From: Okeania sp. SIO2B3
Lineage (GTDB): Bacteria; Cyanobacteriota; Cyanobacteriia; Cyanobacteriales; Microcoleaceae
DNA length: 33,005 bases
Assembly: GCF_010672525.1 (NCBI RefSeq)
Contig: NZ_JAAHGH010000086.1
Location: 1 to 33,005 of the forward strand
Reading direction: 5' to 3'
Below the pieces are notes generated by a model. The model searched no databases. It worked only from the letters and a program-made list of their open reading frames with translations, and was not told where the DNA came from. Each line of letters starts with the position of its first letter. Position 1 is the first letter of the stretch. Made by a program: the position numbers and the translations under genes. Below are positions 8,346-15,604 of this stretch, one piece after another.

Positions 8346-9250
8346 CTCCTGACTCCTGAGGACTGACTCCTGAGGACTGACTCCTTCTTCAACAACCAAC
8401 GTTTTTTCCAATGAGATGTAGGTTCTAGGGAAGATTTTTGTTGTTCTAACTGGCGACGACGCATAATAATTTCCGCCGAGTCTGATAAGTGGGGGTCTCG
8501 GTAGGGAATACTAGCGCGAGTTAGTAAATGTTCTTTTTCTTTTTGGGACAGTGGGGGTAAATATTCTTCGGTAAAACTGGCCACTGTTCCTGGCGATCGC
8601 CTACCTACTGGTGCAGTAGAACCAATTTTCAAGTGAGTTTCCAGTAATGCTGTTCTGACTGCTGCAGAGCAGGAATATGTTGCTAGATGACCATCAGGTT
8701 TGAGAAAGCTAGTTACTAAGCGCAAAAATTCTACGGTCCAAAGTTGAGGACAACTGGGTGGAGAAAAGGGGTCGAGAAATATAGCATCAGCTTGGAAACC
8801 GGAGTTATTTAGTTCTTGAATAGTGATTCTAGCGTCCCCGATGGACAGTTTGGCTTGAATTTTTTCTGTTTGTAATTGATGGGTATTAGCGAGAGTAGCT
8901 AATAATTCTGGCACAGGGTCGGGCCAATTATCTAGAAGATTTGTAGCGATCGCTGTTTTTGGTACTTCTGGGTCTAATTCTAGGCCTACCAATTGAATTT
9001 TACAACCAGGATTAATTTTCCAGATGGCCGCTAAAGCAGAGGCAGTGTTATATCCTAGTCCATAACAAACGTCAAGTAGGCACACCACGGGTTGATGTAC
9101 TCTAGATAATAGTTGAACTGGGTAAACAAACTTAAATTCTGCTTCTTGTTGAGCGCCAAAATTAGAGTGAAAAGTTTCACCAAATTCGGGTGAAAAAAAA
9201 GTAAAGGAGCCATCTGCTGTTATTTGTGGCAGAAACTTATGATTTGTCAA
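8336..9250 (-). CDS. mnmD: MnmD-like tRNA 5-methylaminomethyl-2-thiouridine methyltransferase
   Basis: A class I SAM-dependent methyltransferase of the MnmC N-terminal (DUF752) type: SAM loop DVCYGLGYN (60-68), acidic residues in GLELD (89-93), and the family motif FLDPFSPPSCPQLW (158-171). In E. coli the equivalent MnmC2 activity makes mnm5s2U at the wobble position of tRNAs; here the FAD-dependent half is absent, as in stand-alone MnmD. The start is TTG at 9250, supported by an AGAGG site five to six bases upstream. The final residues (RSQSSGVRSQK) come from the TGACTCC-type repeat at 8341-8385, so the true C-terminus was probably shorter. It is divergent from the gene at 9276, with only 25 bp between starts. 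Confidence 0.85.
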   Translation of the reverse strand: MTNHKFLPQITADGSFTFFSPEFGETFHSNFGAQQEAEFKFVYPVQLLSRVHQPVVCLLDVCYGLGYNTASALAAIWKINPGCKIQLVGLELDPEVPKTAIATNLLDNWPDPVPELLATLANTHQLQTEKIQAKLSIGDARITIQELNNSGFQADAIFLDPFSPPSCPQLWTVEFLRLVTSFLKPDGHLATYSCSAAVRTALLETHLKIGSTAPVGRRSPGTVASFTEEYLPPLSQKEKEHLLTRASIPYRDPHLSDSAEIIMRRRQLEQQKSSLEPTSHWKKRWLLKKESVLRSQSSGVRSQK

Positions 9251-9275
9251 TTTTTCCTCTGAAATAGTTATCTAA

Positions 9276-10856
9276 ATGAATAAACAGAAAAAATTATACT
9301 TACCTCTTTGGTTTCCTTGTCTTCGTTCTTGGTTAAAGGCTTTAATCATGGTTTATTTTCTAACGATTTTAGTTGCCATAATTAAGGAGTTAAAGCTAGG
9401 AATATATTTTTGGCAACAACTAGGGGGAAGTTTAGAGTTGTTCATTTGTTTGAGTATTATTTTTCTGTTTTTTTTGATTCCTGCTTTTGCTTTTTTGCAT
9501 CATTACTTTCTTTTGATTTTTCATATTTTCCGGAAAATTTTAGGTCGAAGTTATCGGTATAAATTTTTATTATTTCCGCCAATTACAAGTTGGTGGAAAG
9601 CTTTATATAGTTGGTTGATAATGATTATTAGTACTCTGGCAGCAACTTTAATATATACATTAATTTTGCCTTGGTTTAACCTGAATTATCAAATTGCAAT
9701 TTTAGAAAAAAGTCAATTTTTACATCCTGAAACATTTATAGATAAGTTACTTTTATTTGTATTTATTAGTGTTTGGTTAATTGTAGCAGCTAAATTATAT
9801 CAATTTGAATTTTCATCTAAAATATTTTTTGTATTCAACAAAGCATATAGTCCTAGTCCGACTCTAAAAAATAAAAACTTTTCCAAACTACCTCAGATTA
9901 ATTTGATTGAAGAAGGAAGAAAAAAGAAGGAAGAAGGAAGAAGCGGTCGGACTCCGCGACGACGCCAGTCGCAAGCGGTAAGACTCCGCGACGACGACAG
10001 TCGCAAGCGGTCGGACCCCGCGACGACGCCAGTCGCAAGGGAACGCCGACCAAGAGAGGGAACGCCGACCAAGAGAGGGAACGCCGACCAAGAGAGGGAA
10101 CGCCGACCAAGAGAGGGAATGCTGACCAAGAGAGGGAATGGGCACCAAGAGAGGAAAAAGTGGATAGGGACTAAAACCCAAAGTAATTGTAAATACCGTG
10201 TAGACGGTGGGGTATTCAACCAAAAAGAAAAAGATAAAACAGAGAATGAATTGGCAAAAACTAGCACCTATTCTGGAGCTAAAATCACAAATAAACCTCA
10301 ATCAGTATTAGTGACAAAAAAAGTTAAGCCAGTTGATCAAAGAGAAAAAAGTAATTACTTACAAAAAATCCAGAAAACAATCAAAAACAACATTTTGGTA
10401 TTACTGATTATTCCTTTACTTACATTAGGCGTATATGGATTTTCTCAATGGCAATTAATGTCTGAAAAATCTGTAGTTATAGTTCCGGAAATCCCCTCAC
10501 CAATAGCAAAAAAAATTAACTCAAAGAACCTAGAAATTGAAGAAGTAAAAACTCAACCTACACCTATATATTCCCAAACAAAAAAACCTTCGCCCACCCC
10601 AAACACAACTCTTGTATTACCGCCACCAGACCCATTTAAACTAGCAGTTAATCGAGCTATAAATGCAGCAGAAATGGCTCAGTATGCTCAGACTAAAATA
10701 GAATGGGAAGCAGTAGCAAGTCAGTGGCAAGATGCAACAGAATTTATGAAAATAGTACCAGCATCTCATCCTAAATATAAACAAGCCAGAAAAAAAATCA
10801 AAGAATATCAAAGCAATGCTGACTATGCAATTAGAGTAGCAAAAATGAAAAAGTAG
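9276..10856 (+). CDS. Multi-pass membrane protein with repeat-derived insert, unknown function
   Basis: 526 aa. Residues ~15-180 hold four hydrophobic segments (about 22-40, 50-80, 107-130, 155-175). A further membrane segment (ILVLLIIPLLTLGVYGF) lies near 375-391. The C-terminal domain from PDPFKLAVNRAINAAEMAQYA to the end is a helical region of a kind I associate with other cyanobacterial membrane proteins; its role is unknown. Residues ~211-322 are encoded by repeats: GAAGGAA heptamers, three 32-bp units at 9943-10038, six 19-bp units at 10042-10155, and a segment also found at 11352-11610. This gives a strongly arginine-rich, probably disordered loop, yet the frame stays open. Without it the protein would be about 415 aa. 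Confidence 0.6.
   Translation: MNKQKKLYLPLWFPCLRSWLKALIMVYFLTILVAIIKELKLGIYFWQQLGGSLELFICLSIIFLFFLIPAFAFLHHYFLLIFHIFRKILGRSYRYKFLLFPPITSWWKALYSWLIMIISTLAATLIYTLILPWFNLNYQIAILEKSQFLHPETFIDKLLLFVFISVWLIVAAKLYQFEFSSKIFFVFNKAYSPSPTLKNKNFSKLPQINLIEEGRKKKEEGRSGRTPRRRQSQAVRLRDDDSRKRSDPATTPVARERRPREGTPTKRGNADQERERRPREGMLTKRGNGHQERKKWIGTKTQSNCKYRVDGGVFNQKEKDKTENELAKTSTYSGAKITNKPQSVLVTKKVKPVDQREKSNYLQKIQKTIKNNILVLLIIPLLTLGVYGFSQWQLMSEKSVVIVPEIPSPIAKKINSKNLEIEEVKTQPTPIYSQTKKPSPTPNTTLVLPPPDPFKLAVNRAINAAEMAQYAQTKIEWEAVASQWQDATEFMKIVPASHPKYKQARKKIKEYQSNADYAIRVAKMKK
9943..10155. repeat. Two adjacent minisatellites inside a gene (3 x 32 bp, 6 x 19 bp)
   Basis: The 32-bp unit AGCGGTCGGACTCCGCGACG... starts at about 9943, 9975 and 10007. 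The 19-bp unit AACGCCGACCAAGAGAGGG starts at 10042, 10061, 10080, 10099, 10118 and 10137. Both are far more GC-rich than their surroundings. Neither 32 nor 19 is a multiple of three, so successive copies are read in different frames, yet no stop arises. Confidence 0.9.
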
Positions 10857-11397
10857 TTGAAGAAGGAAGAAACAAGAAGGAAGAAGGAAGAAGGAAAAAG
10901 TGGATGGGAACTCTAATACCATTTCTCAAAAACTTTTCTACATTTTATTGAGCAGGGGAGTAGGGGAGTTAACCCACCTCTAACTCCTCCCAGGAGGGGA
11001 AGTAAAAATAAGAATAATTAACATTAAACTTAGCTGCTAATTAACAAAAAAGTTATTCTAGCTGTGTTGATTACTTAATAACGGTACTTTGGCAAAAAAT
11101 ATGTTAAGAATAGCATCAAACCTTTATATAGTCTTGGTTTTACATTGAATCAACCTTTTTCCTGATATATCTGGGTTTGAGCCATTTTTAGCCTGTTGAT
11201 GTATTTCCCTTACCCCTACTAGCTTTGAAGACATTTTCGCTGTGAAAAATATCAAAGTACCGATAACTGAAGTTGTGTCCAAGTATAGCGTCAATGTGTG
11301 GGAATTGGTATAACTCTAACCAAATTAAAAAGTAGTTGAAGAAGGAAGAAGGAATGAAATTGGAGAAAGTGTGTGGGCACTCAAACCCCAAGCAATT
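10857..11397. repeat. Repeat-rich intergenic DNA, copies of a TAGTTGAAGAAGGAAGAA element
   Basis: TAGTTGAAGAAGGAAGAA starts at about 10854 and again at 11334. Each is followed by AGTG(G/T).TGGG.ACTC, the sequence also seen inside the preceding gene at 10166. A CCCCTCC/GGAGGGG hairpin repeat lies at 10971-11001. The stretch 11000-11330 is otherwise unremarkable; a 36-codon frame there is too short to assign. Confidence 0.5.
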
Positions 11398-11541
11398 TTC
11401 AACAATTAATAATTAATAATTAACAAATACATCTCCTTGAAAACGGATAGGATTGACTCAAAGGAAAATTTTTTCTTTTTTCTCCTTAAAAGGAGAGACT
11501 TTAAACCGAATGAATTAATTATCAATTATCAATTATACATT
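11398..11541 (-). mobile_element. Family A element (IS200/IS605-derived MITE), nested in another repeat
   Basis: It carries AATTAATAATTAATAATT at one side, the hairpin CTCCTTAAAAGGAG, then ACTTTAAACCGAAT, the inverse of the family A left end (compare 12554-12618). It interrupts a repeat: GACTCAAACCCCAAGCAATT-like sequence ends at 11397 and TGTAAACACCCTGTAGACGG resumes at 11541. The corresponding halves are contiguous at 10174-10205. Confidence 0.65.
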
Positions 11542-11629
11542 GTAAACACCCTGTAGACGGTGGGTTATTAAACCAAAAGAAAAAGATCAAAACAAATATT
11601 TGCTATTTATTATTCAAAGGTAATTAATT

Positions 11630-12160
11630 ATGGTTGAATATAGATTTATCGAACTTGCTAAACAAGGAAATTCTAAATCCATTGCTACCCTATTAAATGG
11701 AACGTTACATCCTCAAGGTATTAATGCAAAAGTTAGTGCAGTAAATGGATGGTTACACATACTCCTAGAATCTGAAGAATTGCCAGAGAGAAGTTATATC
11801 GTAGATATAGTTAGACATCAATTAATAGAATTAGCTCCTGAATCAATTAAAAGAGTTAAATTACTAATTAAAAGATACAGCGATGATTATGCAACTTGGG
11901 GTCAGGAGTTTGATTTAAAATTAAATTCCTCATCTAGTTTGATTTGGCATAATTTTGATGATAATCAACAATATAGATTTGATTCAAAGTCAAAAATTAA
12001 TAGTATCAAAAATAGAAGTTGGAATCATCTCAAAATGAGTAAGATAACTCTAGGGATAGTTGTGGTAATCTTATTCATGGCAGTAGCTGTTTTTATCAGT
12101 AAAATGTCAGTCAAGCGATCGCCACAAACCATCAATAGTTTTACCTATTCTTCAAAATAA
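11630..12160 (+). CDS. Conserved cyanobacterial-type protein with C-terminal membrane anchor
   Basis: 176 aa. The N-terminal ~95 residues (LAKQGNSKSIATLLNGTLHPQGI at 9-31, then alternating strands and a helix to YATWGQEFDL) resemble a small domain I associate with the N-termini of various cyanobacterial membrane-tethered proteins; its function is unknown. One membrane segment (ITLGIVVVILFMAVAVFIS, ~139-157) near the end suggests a cytoplasmic domain anchored by its C-terminus. A HIP1 site lies in the 3' part. Weak AAGG site 9 bases before the ATG. No operon partner. Confidence 0.65.
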   Translation: MVEYRFIELAKQGNSKSIATLLNGTLHPQGINAKVSAVNGWLHILLESEELPERSYIVDIVRHQLIELAPESIKRVKLLIKRYSDDYATWGQEFDLKLNSSSSLIWHNFDDNQQYRFDSKSKINSIKNRSWNHLKMSKITLGIVVVILFMAVAVFISKMSVKRSPQTINSFTYSSK

Positions 12161-12233
12161 AAAAACTTGATTGAATTTATACAAATTGAAATGAAGCTGC
12201 ATAGAATAATATTTCAAGCATAATTGACCACAG

Positions 12234-12618
12234 TTCATTAATTGATAATTGATAATTACCTCGGGTTTTAACCGTTACGGAATTGAATATCAGGAAATAT
12301 TATTTCTTCTCTTGGTCTCATGGATATGATGCAGGTTTCGGAGCCATCCCACCCTACGGGAAGCTGCGAAGATAGAACTCCGTTCCGCTGACGCGAAACG
12401 CGACAGCGTTGCGTTACGCCAGTTTTGCGAAGCAAAAGCAAACGACCGCTGTCTTGGTCTCATGGATATGGCGAGGGGACTAGCTCTTGACAGAGCCGCT
12501 CCGCTTTATATGTTGCGGAGCAAAACGCCATCCCTCAACCGCTTTTTTCCCCTTAAAAGGGGAGGCTTTAAACCAAAATTATTTAATAATTAATAATTAA
12601 TAATTAATAATTCGGTAA
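12234..12618 (-). mobile_element. Family A element, long 385-bp version
   Basis: Its left end is at 12618: on the minus strand TTAC, CGAATTATTAATTATTAATT, GGTTTAAAGCC, then hairpin CCCCTTTTAAGGGG. Its far end is TTCATTAATTGATAATT (12234). The GC-rich interior contains CCGCTCCGCTTTATATGTTG and CAAAACGCCATCCC, shared with the copy at 14851. TTGGTCTCATGGATATG occurs twice inside (12314 and 12454), so this copy has an internal duplication or nested insertion. Confidence 0.75.
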
Positions 12619-12694
12619 GCGTAGATAAATATAAATCGATTTAATGAATTTCATCATTCTATGCAACCTAATATAAAACTTGTATTAGTAAATT

Positions 12695-13507
12695 ATGACT
12701 AAGAAAAATTTTCTTATTTCTCCTCAGTGGTTAGTAGACCATCTAAATGAACCAGACCTAATCATCATCGACTGTCGTTTTTCTTTAGCTGACCCAGAAT
12801 TAGGCCAAAAACAATATCAAGATGCTCATATCCCTGGCGCATTCTATTTCGACCTTAACCAAGACCTTTCCAGTGCAGTACAAAAACATGGCGGGCGTCA
12901 CCCATTACCCGAACCCGATCTACTTGCCCAAAAATTAGCAACTATAGGTGTTAAATACCAAGAAACTCTCATTGTGGCTTATGATGATTCTCGCTTTGCC
13001 TTTGCTTCTCGTCTATGGTGGTTATTGACATACATGGGCCATGAAAAATTTGCTCTTTTAGATGGCGGTTTTTCTCAGTGGCAAAAAAAATATCCAATTA
13101 CTAATGAAATTTCTACCCCACAAGCAGGTTTTTTTGAACCACAAATTAAATCAAAAATGGTAGTAGATATAGAAACAGTTAAAGCCAAAAAAGATTTACC
13201 AGAAGTAGTATTAGTTGATTCACGAGATAGCGATCGCTATTTAGGAAAACATGAACCTATTGACCCTATTGCTGGTCATATTCCTGGTGCGGTTAATTAT
13301 CCTTGGAAACAAGTTACTGATGAAAATTCTCTGGCAAAAGTTGACGAACAAATTCAACGGTGGGAAAAGGTTAAAAATGCTGAGGAAGTTATTGTTTATT
13401 GTGGTTCTGGTGTGACTGCTTGTGTGAATTTATGGTCGTTAAAAATGGCAGGTATTAATACAGGAAAACTTTATGCAGGTAGTTGGAGTGATTGGTGTTC
13501 ATATTAA
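12695..13507 (+). CDS. Sulfurtransferase with two rhodanese domains (thiosulfate / 3-mercaptopyruvate type)
   Basis: 270 aa. There are two rhodanese domains, each opening with a DCRF / DSRD strand (26-29, 175-178) and a DAHIPGA / AGHIPGA motif (43-49, 193-199). The active-site loop CGSGVTAC is at 236-243, with Cys236 as the likely persulfide carrier. The CGSG loop is the form found in 3-mercaptopyruvate sulfurtransferases, so SseA-like activity (sulfur transfer to cyanide or thiols) is likely. It ends at WSDWCSY, a few residues earlier than the usual WSDW.SxPxxPV end. It stands alone between repeats. Confidence 0.9.
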   Translation: MTKKNFLISPQWLVDHLNEPDLIIIDCRFSLADPELGQKQYQDAHIPGAFYFDLNQDLSSAVQKHGGRHPLPEPDLLAQKLATIGVKYQETLIVAYDDSRFAFASRLWWLLTYMGHEKFALLDGGFSQWQKKYPITNEISTPQAGFFEPQIKSKMVVDIETVKAKKDLPEVVLVDSRDSDRYLGKHEPIDPIAGHIPGAVNYPWKQVTDENSLAKVDEQIQRWEKVKNAEEVIVYCGSGVTACVNLWSLKMAGINTGKLYAGSWSDWCSY

Positions 13508-13552
13508 ATAAAGGTAGTAGGGAAGATAGGTTGTAAGATCGGGAAAAATTTA

Positions 13553-13610
13553 GCAATTAACAATTAATAATTAATAATTAATTATTACCTCTCCTTAAAA
13601 AGAAGATAAA
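13553..13610. mobile_element. Family A fragment
   Basis: AATTAATAATTAATAATTAATTATTACCTCTCCTT followed by AAAAAGAAG carries the A/T heptamers and the right-side CCTCTCC element of family A, but not the other end. It is probably a truncated copy. Confidence 0.4.
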
Positions 13611-13765
13611 AGAAGCATAAAAAGTAGATCGTCAAGATTTACGGAATAATTAAGGCTTCAAGCTTCTACATATCAAGGATAAAAAAGAAAAAAATTCTTT
13701 TAGTCAATGCTGTTCTTTTAAGGGTAGATAGTTGTTAATTATTGAAACAAGCATCTAAATAATGG

Positions 13766-13889
13766 TTAAGTGCCTATGCAAAATTAATTACACATTCTGT
13801 TGAATTCCTGTTCTCCCTTGCCTATTCCAGCTTCCAGGTGCTCTGTTTCCTCTCTCAAACTAGGAAATTAATTTTGCACGACTACTTAA
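13766..13889. mobile_element. ~122-bp MITE with AATTAATTTTGCA inverted ends
   Basis: The left end TTAAGTGCCTATGCAAAATTAATT (13766-13789) pairs with the right end AATTAATTTTGCACGACTACTTAA (13866-13889) as an imperfect inverted repeat with about five mismatches. It encodes nothing. The rest of 13508-14058 shows no gene. Confidence 0.65.
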
Positions 13890-14058
13890 TCTTTGCTATA
13901 ATTTAATAATTTAATTGCTTTTTAACCCCTGAAGCAATTGCATTTTCCTACAACCATTAAGTTAAGATTAAGAGCCTTGCAAGAGTTATAATTATAAAAT
14001 TATAGCTGTAGATTATGTCGAGCAGTTATTAAACCCCATTGAATAGGAAAATCTTGAT

Positions 14059-14820
14059 ATGTATGAAAGAATCAAAAGTACACTTAGCACATATCCTGCA
14101 GTATACGAGCCATTACGCAAAACATTAAACAGTTACAGAAACCTGAAAATACAATACAACAACAACAAGAGACTGAGAAAAATACAAAAGCAAATATGGA
14201 CAAATATTAAGCATAAAAATTCTGTTTTCTTTGTGCAAGTTGGCTCGAATGATGGCTCTCATGGAGATCCTATTCGGGATTTAGTGATCAGAAATACAAA
14301 TTGGAAGGGCATATTTATTGAGCCTATTCCTTTTCTTTTCGAGAGATTAAAAAAGAACTATAACAATTCTGAACGATTTATTTTTGAAAAGATTGCTATA
14401 TCCACCCAAAGAGGTTTTCAGAAATTCTATTATGTTTGTGAGGAAGCAAAAACAGAATTAGGAGGTCTACCAGAATGGTATGACCAATTGGGTTCTTTCA
14501 ATAGAAATCACATACTTAAACATCTTCAAGGGAAGCTTGAACCCTATATTATTGAAGAAGATATCGAAACTATAACTATGCAAGAAATCTTTGATAGAAA
14601 TAATGTAGAAGTAATAGATCTTCTTCATATAGATACAGAAGGATTTGATTATAAAGTACTATCACAAGTTGATTTTTTGAGATATAAACCCTGTGTTATC
14701 ATGTATGAGCATAAGCATCTTTCTGATGATGAGAAAAATTTAGCAAAATCACTCTTGGAAAAGTACAATTATAACTGTTTTTCTTGTGGTGGTGATACCT
14801 TAGCTTTTATCAATTACTAA
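14059..14820 (+). CDS. FkbM-family SAM-dependent methyltransferase
   Basis: 253 aa, with an FkbM-type Rossmann methyltransferase core: SAM loop FVQVGSNDGSHGDP (58-71), the acidic motif FIEPIPFLFERL (86-97), and a later LLHIDTEGFDYKVL motif typical of FkbM, which often methylate sugars or lipids by O-methylation. The N-terminal ~50 residues are basic and helical. The family acts on exopolysaccharide, glycolipid or secondary-metabolite glycans; the substrate here is unknown. An AGGA site lies 10 bases before the ATG at 14059. It has no glycosyltransferase neighbour; the MBOAT acyltransferase nearby is on the opposite strand. Confidence 0.85.
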   Translation: MYERIKSTLSTYPAVYEPLRKTLNSYRNLKIQYNNNKRLRKIQKQIWTNIKHKNSVFFVQVGSNDGSHGDPIRDLVIRNTNWKGIFIEPIPFLFERLKKNYNNSERFIFEKIAISTQRGFQKFYYVCEEAKTELGGLPEWYDQLGSFNRNHILKHLQGKLEPYIIEEDIETITMQEIFDRNNVEVIDLLHIDTEGFDYKVLSQVDFLRYKPCVIMYEHKHLSDDEKNLAKSLLEKYNYNCFSCGGDTLAFINY

Positions 14821-14850
14821 TCAGTAAGTACAGTAACCGGACATAAATAT

Positions 14851-15124
14851 TTACCGAATAATTAATTATTAATTATTAATAATTAAATAATTCTGGTTTA
14901 AAGCCTCCTCTTTTAAGGGGAAAAAGCGGTCGTTTGCGGAGAAGTCCGTTAGGATGGGATGGCGTTTTGCTCCGCAACATATAAAGCGGAGCGGCTCTGA
15001 TAAGAGCGGGTCTCCTCGCTGTCCGACCATCGACCAAGAGAAAAGAAATAATATTTCCTTATCTTCAATTCCGTAACGGTTTTAAACAGAGGTAATTATC
15101 AATTCTCAATTATCCATTAATGAA
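14851..15124 (+). mobile_element. Family A element, ~270 bp
   Basis: TTAC (14851-14854), then CGAATAATTAATTATTAATT..., GGTTTAAAGCCTCCTC, a hairpin TCTTTTAAGGGGA, a GC-rich interior (GTTTGCGGAGAAGTCCGTTA, ATAAAGCGGAGCGGCTCTG), and the right side AACAGAGGTAATTATC...TCCATTAATGAA. It is the mirror orientation of the copy at 12234-12618 and lacks that copy's internal duplication. Confidence 0.75.
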
Positions 15125-15198
15125 AAATTTGGTGATTCCTAGACAAGGTTTTTAGCTTGAATTTTGTGCATCTGCTGACTCAGTTCAACAATTAATAA

Positions 15199-15349
15199 TA
15201 TAGCTATAAGCATTTCCTACGGAATGCTCCGCAAACAGCTATCAGCTAGCCTCCTATCGGAGGAACTTCGTTATCAGCTAGAGTTAAAACTTTTAACTGT
15301 AATGTTTTGAAGTTTCTTAGCTGTCCTAATCTTAATGCGTAGTGCTATA
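15199..15349. repeat. 151-bp inverted-end element related to 2347-2474
   Basis: The right end GCGTAGTGCTATA (15337-15349) and the adjoining CCTAATCTTAATGCG match, in reverse, the left end of the element at 2347. The left end TATAGCTATAAGC is more diverged. The interior shows several short palindromes (CTATCGGAGG, TTCCTACGGAATGCTCCG). Confidence 0.5.
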
Positions 15350-15406
15350 AAAAATAAATAAAATCAATTATCACACAGAAAATTATCAATTGTTTCCTCC
15401 TACTCT

Positions 15407-15434
15407 GTAGTGACGTTGCATACAACGTCACTAC
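15407..15434. repeat. 28-bp GTAG...CTAC palindrome
   Basis: GTAGTGACGTTG and CAACGTCACTAC pair perfectly around a 4-base centre (CATA). The same 28-bp design occurs at 22648-22675 and, cut short, at 24382-24404. Confidence 0.7.
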
Positions 15435-15604
15435 TCTTTTCTGGAGATGTCTAAAAAAAACATTCACTTCATTTAGTTGTACTTCATAACTTCGGAAACT
15501 GCTGTATCATTTTGATTCAATGTTGATTCCCTCTTCCTTTTTCCTTCTTCTTTCTGTCTTTTTCCCTCTTCCTTCTTCCTTCTTACCTCTTCCCTCTTCC
15601 TTCT

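Noticed and set aside
9888-10301. Minus-strand ORFs (124-137 aa) opposite the membrane protein
   Set aside because: They are translations of the minisatellites on the other strand, with repetitive SLGRRSLSWSAF sequence and no start signals.
11188-11391. 67-aa minus-strand ORF
   Set aside because: It covers a repeat edge (GAAGGAAGAAGG) and unremarkable DNA, with no start signal or recognised motif.
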